Below are positions 1 to 11,864 of a stretch of DNA of 64,000 bases, piece after piece. Source of the DNA: Macrolepiota albuminosa (lineage: Eukaryota; Basidiomycota; Agaricomycetes; Agaricales; Agaricaceae); assembly GCA_027475525.1 (NCBI GenBank), contig JAMWFC010000028.1:422831-486830 (forward strand). The letters run 5' to 3'. Each line of letters starts with the position of its first letter. Position 1 is the stretch's first letter. Under the pieces are notes generated by a model. That model made no database searches. It was given only the letters and a program-made list of their open reading frames with translations, and was not told the origin of the DNA. Position numbers and translations under genes: made by a program.

Positions 1-1941
1 AGTTGTGTGACCAGGAAGCTGGAGGTGAACTCGTAGTTGTTGTCCAGGGTCACGCATCCCAAGTGAGACCTCTGGATGGGGCGGTGTGGAAGGGTGGAGT
101 TTGGTTATCAACATCCAGAGGGTGTGAGTCTGTCCGTTGGCAAAAGTAATGGACATACGCACGAAGTGAGTGATGTCCCCTGCTGTAGAGGTGTCTCCGT
201 CAAAGAGGCAGAGCCATACCGGGACTGGGAGTCGTTGAGCGGGTTCCAGGGCTAAGGTAGACAATGCCTCGTTGATGAAGTTGTCTGTGGCGCCACTGTA
301 AGGGGGATTCCGGAGGGGGTGAGGAGGAGGGAGTGTGAGGAGTGGGAGGGTAGGTAAGCCGTGAGGGTGTCCTGTATGAGTGTTGTGGAGCGGAGATGGG
401 AAACCAGGGCAGAGAAGATGTTGGGGTCGATTCCGCGATTTAGGGCATCTTCCGGGTCTAAATCGCTGGGTCGTTTTCCAAATACTTGTAGGTGGCATCG
501 TCTCCTTCGAAGGTCCAGGTGGCGCGTCCCATAACCTGTTGTTGGGGGCACTCAGAGATGAAGTGGTCTTTCTCACTGCAGAGTATGCAAACACCTTCCC
601 TCCTTCGTCATTCCTGCACATCTTTCAGAACTTCAATTCAGGGTCGTCCCTTCTTTTGAAGCTGGCTGGCCTGGAGGGCCTCCTTGTCCCGTTCATCGGC
701 AAAGTTGAGGTTGTCAGGGTCTTCCGGGGGTTCCTTGGGGCTTGGCACATTGCCCGGGTCATGGGCAGCCATGGCGGCATTGAGTTGGGCCTGGGGGCGG
801 GCGCTGCTGCCGGGGTTAGCATTGGGCAGGCCGCGACTCACTGGGGGTCGGCCGCCAGGTGGTCACAATGGAAGCTGGGTTCTGGAGGGGCCGGAGCAGA
901 CGTGGGAGGCAGTGCTGGGGCAGTTGCGAGCGCAGGGCATTGTTCGTTGTTGCCGTGCGTGAGCTCGTCGATGTAGCACAGTGTGTTGTCCATGCTAGGG
1001 GTGTCCACCCAGGGTCTACCAGGGTTTGCCGGGGGTGGAGGTCGGGCATTGTCCATTTGCAGGAGCAGTTTCAGGGGTCTTTGGGGCTCTTCCCGTTGTC
1101 ATTGCTCCGGAGTGGGGGCTGCAGGGGCTGCCGGGGCTGGTTCTGGGGGTTCCCGTCAAATGTGAATCGAGCGACCTGGGTCCACGGGGTCGTTGAGGGG
1201 CTGAGGGGAGGGGAACACGTGGACTTCATCAAGCAGCTGTTGCAATTCTTCGTGGAGGATTGTGTTGCGCCTATACTTTACCATAGTCTGCTCCGGGAGT
1301 TCTCCTCTCGTGAGGCAATCTCTGAATTTGACCAAGCAATGGGCCCAGTCTTCTGGAGTGCCGTCAAAGTCATCATGTCCAAATTCTGTGAGTAGCGCCC
1401 TTGCCTGTTGTGCGAAGTCCTCCAGCGAGATCCTGAGCAAGCAGAGCACTTCGTCTTGTTGCCATTCGTACTCCTCAAGGCATCGTCATCTCATTGGCGA
1501 GGGAGGGGTTTGAGCGGGTGGGGCAGCAGCCAGGTAGTGATGAGGAGGGTAGTCAGGGTGGAGAGGTCCTCGGGGTTGGGGAACAGGGTGCTAGTAGCCA
1601 TAGTAGGGGGTGGGTGCAAAGGGGCCCTCGCTGGGGGGAACCGGGTGAGGTCCACCAGGAACTGGTGGGGTCTCCAGCAGGCCCCCAGGGATGCTCCGGT
1701 ATGAGGGGACCTCCACGGGTCGTGCCATGGCTAGGTTGGGTGGAGGGGCCCAGCTGGCTGAGGGCCCCAGATCATAGAGGGAAGAGTCAGAGGCCCAGTG
1801 GCGGTGGAGATACTGGGGTTTATATGGGAGAGGTGGATAGGCAGGGTGGGGGGTCTGTGCGGAGTAGTGATCGGAGACTGGACACCCGTAAGGGTCGGTC
1901 TGGTAGCCCATGGGGTAGTAGGTGTGAGTATACGTAGCCAT
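1..1941 (-). pseudogene. decayed gag/protease of gypsy family A
   Basis: Reading starts at an ATG at 1941 with a Tyr/Pro-rich N-terminus. A gag core lies around 1449-1156 (ARALLTEFGHDDFDGTPEDW is typical of fungal gypsy capsid regions). A CCHC zinc knuckle of the form C-x2-C-x4-H-x4-C is encoded at 589-548 (CILCSEKDHFISEC). Near 150-1 a protease-like stretch follows (FANGQTHTLWMLITKLHPST). The frame is broken by at least three in-frame stops and by frameshifts, so no intact protein is made; one stop has the form TGA where CGA is expected. The strand and gene order fit the LTR at 1975-2727. The overlapping plus-strand frames are shadows of this GC-rich gene. Confidence 0.8.
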
Positions 1942-1974
1942 CAAGAACGGTGTAAGGAGGGAGTCTTGATATTA

Positions 1975-2727
1975 TATCAGGTTCCGCTGAGTCGGGGGCT
2001 TTCCAGGAAAGCAACGCCCTTACAATGTGGACTTGATCTACGGGTACTCGGGTGTCTGGAATTCTGGGGCTAGGATTCCGGGGTTCAAGACGCAGACAGG
2101 GGTAATCCCGGGAGAGGGGACTTGGTCCGGGGGTTTTGGGTTGTGGGTAGCTGGGGGTTGGGTGGGGTCGAGTCGTGAACCGGAGGTTCTAAGACGAGAC
2201 CGAGTTAGCAAATTATGAGTCACAAGGTGCATATCAAACTTAAAGCATGCGGTTGTTCAAGCGTGCCAGTCAGTGCGTACCAATCAAAAAAAAGGGCACG
2301 CAACAATCAAAGTTAATATCAAGACTAGCGAATACAATGGGGAGCTACACTATAAGTACTACGGGGCTGGCCCGGGTTCCTGGGGTTCCAGGGTGTCTGG
2401 GATAAGTTCCGGGGCATTGAATAGCAGGAGGGGAACTGTATACCGGGATCGCGCGTGTGGGACATGTGATCAATTGGCGTGGGGTGAGCCATGATGTGTG
2501 ATGCGTGATGGCCCAGAAGCGGTTGTCATGATTGGGGGTTGATGGCAGCTGATCCTGGGTCCGTGATGCATGGTTGCCAGAGTGCCGGGTGATGGCGGTC
2601 CTTGATGCGTGTGATGGCAGTGTCGGTAGCTGTGATGGTGGGGCGCACTTTGTGGGGTCAGAGGGAGGGTCCTGGATAGGGTTCTGGGGGTGTCCCAGGG
2701 TGGATCCGGGGGGAAGGGGTCGTAATA
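1975..2727 (-). repeat. LTR, gypsy family A, copy 1 (5' LTR)
   Basis: This is a 753-bp copy of the family-A LTR. Intact copies start TGTCACGAC and end CCTGACA on the element strand; here the terminal dinucleotides are decayed. It sits next to the gag reading frame, so it is the 5' LTR of the left-edge element. Confidence 0.85.
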
Positions 2728-3938
2728 TTGACTGATGCACTTGTGTATGTGTTTTCAGATGCTTCTCTAGCTCCAGCTGTAGACACCTCTGTCTCTGTCT
2801 CTGTTTCTGGTACAATAAGCAGGATAAATGCTGAGAAGAAGACTCAAAAGAGGTGGAAAAAGATGCTCATGTCTGTGCCTGTTTTCTTGTTCTTGTCATC
2901 AAAACTAAAACCAAAGCAAAACTTGATGCATCTATCAAAGTCAAAGCCTCACTCTGATGCTTATACTCAGAGTCATGTTCACATCACGTGAAGATTGCGA
3001 ATAAACAGATGGGCCATATCATTGACAATAGATCATCCAGTCCTTCATCACATGGATCAAAATACTTGATCATTTTTTGGTAAAGCATACATAGCATGTT
3101 TTTATAAGCAACTGTAGATATTCTTGTCATAAGGATAATTGTTGTTGTATTCCAGTTTGCTATGCTAATCCAGTCATTTGAGATGTACAATTCAATGCTA
3201 TCATATCAAGATTTGGGAATGCCATAGCACTCTTTTGCATCGGAGTCTATATTATGAAAAGAGTGGCTTCTGTCATAATTAGTCTGTATGGCTTCTATCA
3301 TAATTAGTTTGTATAGGCATGTTAGACCTTGTCATTGTCTTTTTTTTTCGAAGTAGCATTTGGCTTGGTGGTGTAGTCTGTGCCATATGTATGTTTTTTT
3401 TTTGGCTCTAATATACAGTGTGGATGAAATTTTGTTCTTTATGGACAGTTCAGACTACATATACCAGGTATCCCAAATAACTGTATATGCACAGAACAAA
3501 CATGATAGTTCTTGTATATGTCAGTATAGTAGTGCCATCATTGTCATCTCAATTGTCACTTTCTGACAAGTATGCATCTATCAGATATTTTTTGACATTT
3601 ATTAACTCTTGGTAGTGGGACTCTAGTGCAATCAGCATTAGCTATTATCATTTAGTTTAAATGTGATGTTACTTACCTATTTCTTGTACTAGAGTCGTCA
3701 ACTGTTCATTCTTCATTTTCACTTCGTCGGTAGAAAATTTAATATTGAGAATAGTGCTTGCCTGCATTATTGACGGCTTTTTCTGCATGGGCTAAAGGGC
3801 TGTACACTGTCTAAAGAATCAATCAAGATTGTATTCAAAAGAAGCAATAAATAAGATTGTCACATACATCTTTTGTTATTTTTTATCACAGCACAATACT
3901 TTTCTGTCATGGACTTTAGCTCTATCTTTGTATCTCTG
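2728..3938 (+). repeat. dispersed repeat R1, copy 1
   Basis: About 1.2 kb is collinear and highly similar to 52343-53702. Shared landmarks are a CTGTCTCTGTCTCTGTTTC tract, the phrase around ATGGGCCATATCATT, and a poly-T followed by a tRNA-like segment near 3340-3400. The left end is cut by the family-A LTR at 2727. Similarity stops at 3938, which may be the true right end. A short inverted piece occurs at 6225-6360. I see no convincing protein in it, so it may be a non-autonomous element; its class is unknown. Confidence 0.75.
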
Positions 3939-4040
3939 TCGAGCACATCAGAGCATCATGAATAAATTAGAGATACTGACACCAGTCATGGAATAGCGTA
4001 GTACTTGATAACATTGGCTATGCTGAAAGTAGAGCAGAAA

Positions 4041-4254
4041 TACAGTGGCTCAAAAAACTGTCCCAATGTTTCATACTTTTTCAAAGATGACATTGGCATA
4101 ATGGATGAGAAGTGTCTAAAAACATAGTTAAATCATTTAAAATACTATAGCATTGTAGCTACAAAATGAGCCTAGGCTTATGTAATTGAAATCAGAACTG
4201 ATGGAGCAATGGTAATTTTAAAATATTCACTTATTGGGACAGTTTTTTGAGCAT
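4041..4254 (+). repeat. left inverted arm of the Tc1-type element
   Basis: This 214-bp sequence is the inverted counterpart of 5437-5650. It starts TACAGTGGCTCAAAAAACTG and ends with the reverse complement of the same motif (ACAGTTTTTTGAGCAT), making the arm a foldback-ended module. Confidence 0.9.
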
Positions 4255-4402
4255 CTTTAATTTTTCAAGTTTATCTTTATTTTACTCAGAAATAAAGAGT
4301 AAGTTGCATGTGGAAATATAAACAAAGTCATGTAACCATGTTTAGATATATTTGGGAGTAGTTCAAGCTGGTTGAACCACATCTTGACCTTCAACCACCA
4401 TC

Positions 4403-5421
4403 ATGAAACCTATTCCTCCTGCACAACACTCTACATTGCTTCTCTTCTTGCTCAAGGGTATTCTCTGCATCAAATTGGGGCTCAAACTGGTCTAGGGAAG
4501 TCTACTATTGGGAGGATTGGTAGAGAGTTGGAGATGGACAAGGAAAACCATCCTGGAGGCCATCCTGCTAAGCTTACTCCATGTGATAAACAGGCTAGTG
4601 TTTGACAAATCTCAGCTGGGAGACTTGATACAGCTGTCCAGGCCACCAATTTTATCAACAGCATCATTTCCAACCCTGTCTCTCCCCAGACTGTCTGGAA
4701 TGTGTTGAAGGAGGAGGGGTATCAGTCTGCTACTAAGAGAAAAGTTCCTATGCTCAAAGCTAGACATTGACAACTGCAGCTTAAATGGGCTCAGGAGCAT
4801 CAGAACTGGACTATAGAGGACTGGAAAAGGGTGTTGTGGACAGATGAGACAAAGATTAACAGGATTGGGTCAGATGGGAAGCAGTATGTGTAGAAGCTAC
4901 GAGGAGAAGGCATTTTAGACCGAATAATTACACCTACTGTGAAGCATGGAGGAGGGAATAATCTCATAGTATGGGGCTGTATAGGTTAGAATAGGGTAGG
5001 AAAGCTTGTGGAGGTGGTGGGGATCATGAATGCAGAGCAGTACTGTGAAATCTTGGATGATGAAGCAAAGGAGAGCTTTGAGAAGTTGGAGATGAAAGAG
5101 GGTGCTTTCTACTTTTAACAGGACAATGACCCCAAACACAACTCCAAGAGGGCTGACAAGTGGTTTGAGGACAACAACTTTGATGTCCTTTGGTGTCCAG
5201 CCCAATCCCCTGATCTCAACCCTATTGAACATCTCTGGGAGTACCTCAAGGAGCAACTTAGGCAGTATGAAACACCTCCTCATGATATGCATGATTTATA
5301 GGAGAGGGTTGCAAAGGAGTGGAATGAAATACCACCAGAGGTATGCCAAAGACTAATAGAAAGCATGCCTAGAAGGATTCAAGCAATTATCAAGGCAAAT
5401 GGAGGACATACAAAGTACTAG
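4403..5421 (+). pseudogene. Tc1-type transposase pseudogene
   Basis: It encoded a cut-and-paste transposase. A start at 4403 (MKPIPPAQHS) is followed by a frameshift before 4440; then come the helix-turn-helix region (LLAQGYSLHQIGAQTGLGKS) and the catalytic core: WTDETKINRIGSDG (first Asp), QDNDPKHNSKRADKWF (second Asp) and LNPIEHLWEYLK (Glu), with 34 residues between the last two. The reading frame ends at TAG 5419-5421 after GGHTKY. At least six in-frame stops interrupt it; each is one C-to-T or G-to-A change from a sense codon (for example TAG at the Trp of YVWK, TAA at the first Gln of QQDND). It cannot give an active enzyme as it stands. Confidence 0.93.
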
Positions 5422-5436
5422 ATACTAAAATTAGAA

Positions 5437-5650
5437 ATGCTCAAAAAACTGTCCCAATGAATGAATATTTTAAAATGGCTATTCCTCCATCAGTTTTGAT
5501 CTTGATTACATGGGTCTAGGCTCATTTTGTAGCTACAATGCCATAGTATTTTACATGATTTAATCAGGATTTTAAATACTTCCCATCCTTCATGCCAATG
5601 TCATCTTTCAAAAAGTATGAAACATTGGGACAGTTTTTTGAGCCACTGTA
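5437..5650 (-). repeat. right inverted arm of the Tc1-type element
   Basis: Inverted partner of 4041-4254, ending GGGACAGTTTTTTGAGCCAC plus the TA target dinucleotide. The flank at 5651 differs from that at 4040. Confidence 0.9.
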
Positions 5651-5995
5651 GCTGACAGCCCAGACTATGAGGGCAATACCAATGTTGGAGAGAAGAAATT
5701 ACAACTCAAATCTGACATCAATATTTGTCTGCCTCATAGAGACCACGTTTTTGCTTTGTATGAGCTCTAGTACCTTTTATATTACCAAAACACCAAGGCT
5801 AACTCAAGAAAAACTATTCAATCACCTTCTTTGATGTTGTAAGTTTTAGAATGAGCAGTGTCAATGATGGGATAGGTAATTGTGGATCTTCTGGATCTCA
5901 ATAGCATGCTGATCAGGATAATTATATTTTAAGTCAGAGCAGCACATGCACTGGTCACTCTTATTAATCATCTATGTCTTACATATGATGATCAT

Positions 5996-6040
<45 letters not shown>

Positions 6041-7009
6041 GCAATAATAAAATTATTATGCAAGTATTCATTTGGATGAATGCTTATGTAATCGTTAATT
6101 TTACCCATACCTGTATGTAAATAGAGCAGAAAACATATTAAACACTACTTCCAGAAAGTGGGATCCCACAATTAAACAACCAGGCAATAAATAAGATCAA
6201 ATGGCTGCAGAGCCAATAGATGAAGAACTTTCTGAGACAAAAATGACTGATCCTCACATTACAAGGTCTAATATGCCTATACAGACTGCTTGTGATGGAA
6301 GCTAACGTTTTTATAATATAAACTCTCTGATCCAATGTGAAAGAGTATTATGGCTAAGCTTTAAAATTTTCTTATTCAAGCTCAGGAATTCTTTATTGGA
6401 TGTGTCTTCTCTTTATTCACAGACTTGCTGACTGCAACAAACAGTGTAAAAGTACCCCAATAATCTTCAAGTTCATTCTCCTAGTCAGAGTTCAAGTGTC
6501 TGTCACTTGATTCAAAATCAGCATCTTGCAATTTGGCTACAGGATCATCCAATAAGACCTGATTCAAATCTGTGCTTTTCCTTTATATATAACTCTGAAC
6601 TTTTGCCTGTTGAGATTAGTGACTCTTTTTGGGCATTTTAATGCGCAATAAGCTCTTTCAATTTGTGAATCTTTCCTCTTAAAATTTAGACTGAGTACAT
6701 AATAATACTCCTAAAAAATTTATTGCATTTTTAAAACTTTCAAGCTTGGTTTCCTTTTAATTTTTTTGTCGCTCCATGTAGAAATGAAAATTACAGTCAC
6801 TGCAGACCTGTTCTCAAATGATTACATAAGTGTTTGTCCAGACAAACACTTATATAATAATTTTATTATTAATAATCATTATATGTAAGACATAAATGAT
6901 AATAAAAGAAAGAGAAATATAATGAGAGTCGGTGACTGGCACATGTGCTGCTACGACTTAAAATATATCACAATGATTCTGGACAAGTATTAGCAATATG
7001 ATGCACTTA
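5651..7009. other. AT-rich spacer without a recognisable gene
   Basis: It contains an AAT microsatellite at about 5999-6041, two roughly 37-bp palindromes of the ATTATATAAG family (around 6065-6096 and 6822-6860), and at 6225-6360 an inverted short piece of repeat R1. No reading frame here looks coding. Confidence 0.6.
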
Positions 7010-7801
7010 TCACCAATCACCTTGATCTCTTATGACGTCGGCGACCTTGATGAAACCAGCAACATTGGCACCAGCAAGGAGTGAGGGGAGGACATCTCCA
7101 ACAAGAGTCTCACCAGACCATTTGGCACCAGCATTGAGGCATTGGATGTAAGCATCAGCCATAATGTTCTTAAGTTTGCTATCAACCTCCTCTGTAGTCC
7201 AAGCAAGACGCTGGCTGTTTTGAGCCATCTCAAGACCAGAAATGGCTACACCACCACAATTGGCAGCCTCTGCAGATAGATTTTAGTGTGATATCAGTAG
7301 CTGAGAACAATTATGGAGGAAAAGAGGCTTACTTCTGGGAGCATACTACACACCTTTATCATCTCTGCATGTCTTCTTGAAGACTTTGATAGCCTCTTCA
7401 GTGCAACCCATGTTGGAATCCTCGGCAATGATGCAGACACCTGCAGCAACAAGTGGCTCCGCTTTCTCACCACATACTTCATTCTTAGTTGCACCAGGGA
7501 GAGTGTGGTGGGCAATGGAGAGGAGAGTCCAAGGGCACTTGCCAGTATGATATGTGAAGCGGTTGCCAGACTGATTACCAGCCCACAACTCTAGAGTACC
7601 ACTCTTAAGCTTGAGCTGCCCGATGCTGAGGATGTTCTTTTTAGTAAAACCTGCAGATGCAATGAGGGATTCCTTGGAATTGAATGAGCTCAAGCACCTT
7701 TAGTGCGGTGGATTGGGAAACATTGCCAGAACCAGTGATGGCAACTATGGTCAAAGGAAGGTTCACAGAGAATTAGGAACAGGCCATCTCAATCATCTGC
7801 A
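7010..7801 (-). pseudogene. gdhA: NADP-specific glutamate dehydrogenase, C-terminal pseudogene fragment
   Basis: The parent enzyme makes glutamate from 2-oxoglutarate and ammonium in the cytosol. The fragment shows the nucleotide-binding fingerprint VAITGSGNVSQSTALKVLEL, then SLIASAGFTKKNILSIGQLK, the stretch SNMGCTEEAIKVF, and the family C-terminus GLEMAQNSQRLAWTTEEVD ... LLAGANVAGFIKVAD ending at 7010. A 63-nt intron (7270-7332, GTAAGC...CTGCAG) is kept, so the copy is DNA-borne and not a processed transcript. Damage: TAG for Trp just before the intron, TAA near 7776, and a deletion with frameshift near 7690. The N-terminal half is absent, although a possible acceptor (CTTGCAG) lies at the left break of homology. 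Confidence 0.9.
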
Positions 7802-8227
7802 AGACCATCAATACTATCCAACAATAAGAGAGGGGAAAGAACATATGTGCTCAACAAAGTAGAAAAGACTATATAGCGGCCTCTGTACAAAGTGTAGAGA
7901 CTACTACTTCATTCAACCGCTCTCCAAATTGATACTATAGGAATAAAAGTATCCATGCAACAAGACAACCATGCCAACTGCAACAGAGTATGAAAAACTG
8001 TCAATTAAATTGAAGCAATGTCCACACAATCCAGATTTCTGAAAGAGACTGGTTTGTCTTGCAGAAGAATCAGGTGATATTTGCAAAGTATACATGTCAT
8101 TTGATGTGCTATTGGAACAGTATCCAAATAGTGTGTGTGGCCTTGAGGTGCCTACTTTTACATATCTGACAGTTGTTTTCTCCTTCAGTCTTCTGCACAA
8201 TTCCGCTATGTTTTTTATTTCCTACAG

Positions 8228-8325
8228 GACCCATCAACGTATGACAAAGCACAAGATCTCTTCAAAAAGTTTCTCACTAAATCACCAGAAGTACCCTTCT
8301 GGGAACTCTACCTAAGATATGTTAG
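8228..8325 (+). pseudogene. single exon of an RNA14/CstF77-like HAT-repeat protein
   Basis: A 98-nt exon bounded by a good acceptor (TTTTATTTCCTACAG) and donor (AG|GTAAGG) reads DPSTYDKAQDLFKKFLTKSP then EVPFWELYLRYVR. This is the HAT-repeat pattern of RNA14, the scaffold of the mRNA 3'-end cleavage factor. No neighbouring exon of the gene can be found on either side, so it is a stranded fragment. The identification rests on one repeat; other HAT proteins are possible. Confidence 0.6.
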
Positions 8326-9712
8326 GTAAGGTGTTCTTCCCTATTTATACATCTTCTCTTGTGTACTAATTAGGCCATAGATATATTAACACTCAATGGG
8401 AACCGGTTCAAGTCCACTCCCAATGCAACAACAGATTCAGTCTTGATGATGATATCTTGAGACAACAGTAATATAGATCATAATTTGTAGTTCAGTGTTG
8501 GTTGGTTGGCATTGATACCGGTATGCCTACAAAAATGCCTACAAATATTCTCTTTTTTCATATGTCTCTGTTTTCTTTTCAGAAATCAAGAGTTTGCCTT
8601 GCTAAGACTATTGATTATCTAAATACTCAATTTCCACTACTTTAGTAGTGGCTTTTTTGTTCGTTCAAAATTATCATTGCCTCTTTGATCCTAATTTTGT
8701 GATTATTTGATCAAATATGTTGGGCACATGTCGCTTTCTATTTGCAATTGGCTGAGATGACACTTGGCCAAACAGAAAAGTGTTTCAATGTGTCTTTTCA
8801 ATTTTTCAAAAGTACAAGCTCTATCTCATTCATTGTGGCTAGTAGGAACTACAAGTTATTTCTGGGTATGGATTACTCTCAGATGTATAAGTATCTGGAT
8901 TAAGTATCTGATTCATTTCATATTCTTCAGTGTCAAGTTCCTAAAAATGACTCATATGCACATTGGAAACACAAACTTTAGTTCCTATCATTGGTTTACT
9001 ATTTCAAGGCACTCAAGCTCTACAGGTTGTTGGACATATACAGTATGATGCTTGGCGATCCTCTTAGGCTATCATCATCTGTGTTAATGGTTGATGTTCC
9101 ATACCATCAGAAGACTGTGAGTGGTTTTTCAACCTTTTAAAAGCTGCTGATATGTTCTGTTAGCCTCTCGGATCATTGAACAACCTTCAGGAAATCATCA
9201 ATCTATTTGCACAAGGTTTGGATGATCACTTAAAATCTCTTCATAACACCTCTTATAGCTTGGAAACAAATTATTTTTCTACATCTCCCAGTCATCTCTT
9301 GGTGCTGTATACTGAATTGATTAATCATGAAGGAAAAAAAGACATCATAAATACCTTGATCAATCTCATGGTAGCTGCCATACTCCACAAGGTAGAACAA
9401 CTTGTATGGAGGGTCATTTTCAACACAGCAATGGGTAGTATCCTCTTAGATGAATTGGCTATAGAATTACCAGAATTGATAGATACCACTCCATCAGCAA
9501 CCAAGAAATGGATCAATATCTATAAATCTTCATATATGATTGTCTCTTCTTGTAAAAAAAGACTTGCTCTTATATTTTCATGTTTATATTTTTGATTCAG
9601 GACATGACACCTCAATTGGAGCTATGACTGATCAAGCAAATGCATTGTCCCAGAAAAAATAATTACTTAGGGATAATTTATAATTTGGTTATTGTTATGT
9701 AGAGGCATATGC
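8326..9712. other. AT-rich region, possible upstream exons of the JmjC gene
   Basis: One frame is open from 9176 to 9595 without an ATG at its start (reads NNLQEIINLFAQGLDDHLKS...); its composition looks coding and it lies just upstream of the JmjC exons, so it may be their 5' part. The rest, 8326-9175, shows no supported gene. Confidence 0.35.
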
Positions 9713-11864
9713 TACTTCATCACCTGAATGTCGTACTTCATCTAGACTACATCACAGCAAAGAAAAGCCCACATCACGTCGAAGCATGACACAAGAGGAA
9801 CAAGACCAACTCACAAGGAGGGAAGGCAACTCGGATAATGACAGTGAAAATTTAGATAATGATAGTAGTCCTCCAATAACATGAAACAACAACAAACATC
9901 ACAGCATGTCACAGGAGGAACAAGAATTAAATTTAGTTGATACATCAAGTAAGTTCATTCAAGGAGAACATTACTTAATTTGACACATTTCAAGGGATTT
10001 TGACTCTGAGACCTAGAATGAAAAACCAGGCTAAGGTAACTATTAGCAAAGACTATAATCAACTCTGATGCCTGAGCAATAGCATCTGAGTGCTAATGAC
10101 AATTGATTTGACTATAAAGGAGATGGTCTAGAAATGTCATTACAAAATCCTCATAGAATTTTGACATACAGCTTTTAACAGGACTTTGAAGTAGACAAAG
10201 GAGAAAAGATCAGTTTTGTTGTAGATAGGCCTCTGGAAAAAACATCAACCAAGTATAATCTACCTATTCTGGGCAGACCAACAACTGCCACATATGAATA
10301 TGTTCCCACGTTCCACGTAAGAGTATCCATTGAACAGAACATAACTTTTCTCATGTTGTTTCAATAGCTCCCAGAGGACATGGAGTGGTTCGAACGTATG
10401 GAACGCATGACAAAAGGTTCCGAATCGAGTTTGGTAAAAATCATAACACATAAAGAGTACACAAAACTTGGATCGAGCATGATCATGTCCCTTCTGGAAA
10501 CCAACGCATGCATCGTAATAACTGAGGAGCCTCATCTCGATGTGTTGTTCTCAGAGGAGACACTTGCAAATGTCTTTGCTCTAGATGAACTTACTACCTT
10601 GCATGGTAATCTCTTCTGTCCTGGAATACAGACATCCACTAACAACAAAGCAGACTTTACTATTTTAGGCTCTGGAAAGCTTAGGACGGGCACACTACTA
10701 GATTTCTTTGATGCAATGCGAGCTGATCTACCAAAGGCTTTGAATTGCCTTTACCTCCCAGATTCTCATGATGCCTTTCCTAATTTACCATACTCAACAG
10801 ACACAGTTGCATGGAAGCAGACATGTAGACACACTTATTGTGGTAATGACAGACTTTTTCCTGTCCCTAACATGCATTGGGCCATTGCATCCACTGGCAC
10901 AACCACTCATTATTGGCACATGGATTCCAGTGGCTTTGGGATGTTCCTACAGGTGCTAACATGTTGTAAGATCTGGTATGTTGCTACTCCTAAAAGCAGT
11001 TCTTTCAATGATTTTGCTAATGTATTGTTGTTCATGTTGAATATGACATTTTTTTGGTGAATGATGAGCGATGGAATATAGCCCGTTTGGTCTTAGTACC
11101 AGGAACTACCTCGTGAGTTTCATGTTATTTAGCATCAACAATGTTCCATGAATGTATTACAGGATTATGTGACCAGGTCTTCCACATGCAGTTGTTAGCC
11201 CAGAGCCTGCACTTTGTAAAGGCAGACACTTTTATTGTACTATCACTATTCAGAATTCAATCATCAGGATTTTCCACAATTTTGTTGGAAAACGCACTGT
11301 CATCAATACTGAACATCAAGATGCATCAAACTTGCTTTTGACAAGCATTTTGACATACTATGTCCTGGATTTCATCAATCCTTCTGACTGTAAGTGTCTG
11401 ATAGATATTGATTATAAAGCAATGCCAATAAGGAGGTTTCAGTTCCTATCACAACTTATTTGCCAGATCCTTTAACATGGAGTGGGGCTCTGTCCATCTT
11501 TTATCTCTGCTTGTATTTTGAGTTGTACAGTGGACTGGTCCATTGGTATTATGTTTGCCTCAAGCTCTCTGAAGCCATGAAAGCAGCTATCAAGAATCAA
11601 TCTTGTGCTAGAAAACTGTCGGAGTGGTTCTTAGTGAGGCATTTATTTACTCACAATGGTGTGACCTACATGGAAGTCAGTGCATATGAAAAGCTATTCA
11701 CCCCATTCCTCATCCACCATGTTTGTCTTCTTATGATATATAAGAATTTAGTCTATGACATAGGATTAAACAAGCACTTTGATGAAGTGAGGCCTCAAGA
11801 CGTTGCAAGGAACATTGATTGGTGTTTGAGAGGAGACCTGATTGAGAAGCTTATAACCAGTTGA
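9713..11864 (+). pseudogene. JmjC-domain (2-oxoglutarate/Fe(II) dioxygenase fold) gene, decayed
   Basis: Exons 9713-9948, 10182-10316, 10368 to about 11113 and 11162 to about 11860 can be joined by short GT-AG introns (51 nt at 10317-10367; about 50 nt before 11162). The domain centre reads MHWAIASTGTTTHYWHMDSS GFGMFLQVLTCCKIWYVA, followed after the next intron by PGLPHAVVSPEPALC and GRHFY. The metal ligands of the fold appear kept: His and Asp of HMD (10917-10925) and the His of PHAV (11185-11187). Damage: TGA in the first exon (near 9882), a one-base shift in a T7 run near 11050, and TGA where MRPG is expected (11170-11172). JmjC proteins of this type are multicopy in Agaricomycetes; substrate unknown. 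A frame at 11950-12339 may be its C-terminus. Confidence 0.7.

Larger units (their letters stand above)
1..2727 (-). mobile_element. Ty3/gypsy element, family A, 5' part (cut by window edge)
   Basis: The element reads on the minus strand. Its 5' LTR is at 1975-2727, followed by a short leader, a decayed gag and the start of a protease region that runs off the left edge. The LTR is recognised because related copies occur at 29346-30024, 31859-32676 and 43425-44189, two of them with perfect target duplications. It was inserted into repeat R1, since the DNA to its right (2728 onward) continues a sequence also found at 52343. Confidence 0.85.
4041..5650 (+). mobile_element. Tc1/mariner-type DNA transposon, decayed
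   Basis: A 1610-bp element bounded by TA on both sides (TACAGTGGCTC...GAGCCACTGTA). Its inverted arms are 214 bp long (4041-4254 and 5437-5650) and about 90 percent alike. Between them lies a transposase with a DD34E layout. Each arm is itself bounded by short inverted repeats (GCTCAAAAAACTGTCCCAAT), so it looks like a complete MITE; a solo arm occurs at 13826-14296. Confidence 0.92.

Noticed and set aside
380..1395. Several long plus-strand frames over the left edge
   Set aside because: They are GC-rich shadows opposite the gag reading frame; gag motifs and the zinc knuckle are on the minus strand.
2728..2991. Open frame over the CTGTCTCTG tract of R1
   Set aside because: Not preserved as a coding frame between the two R1 copies; low-complexity sequence.
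8395..8420. GGTTCAAGTCC resembling a tRNA B box
   Set aside because: No A box or acceptor stem at the right distance.
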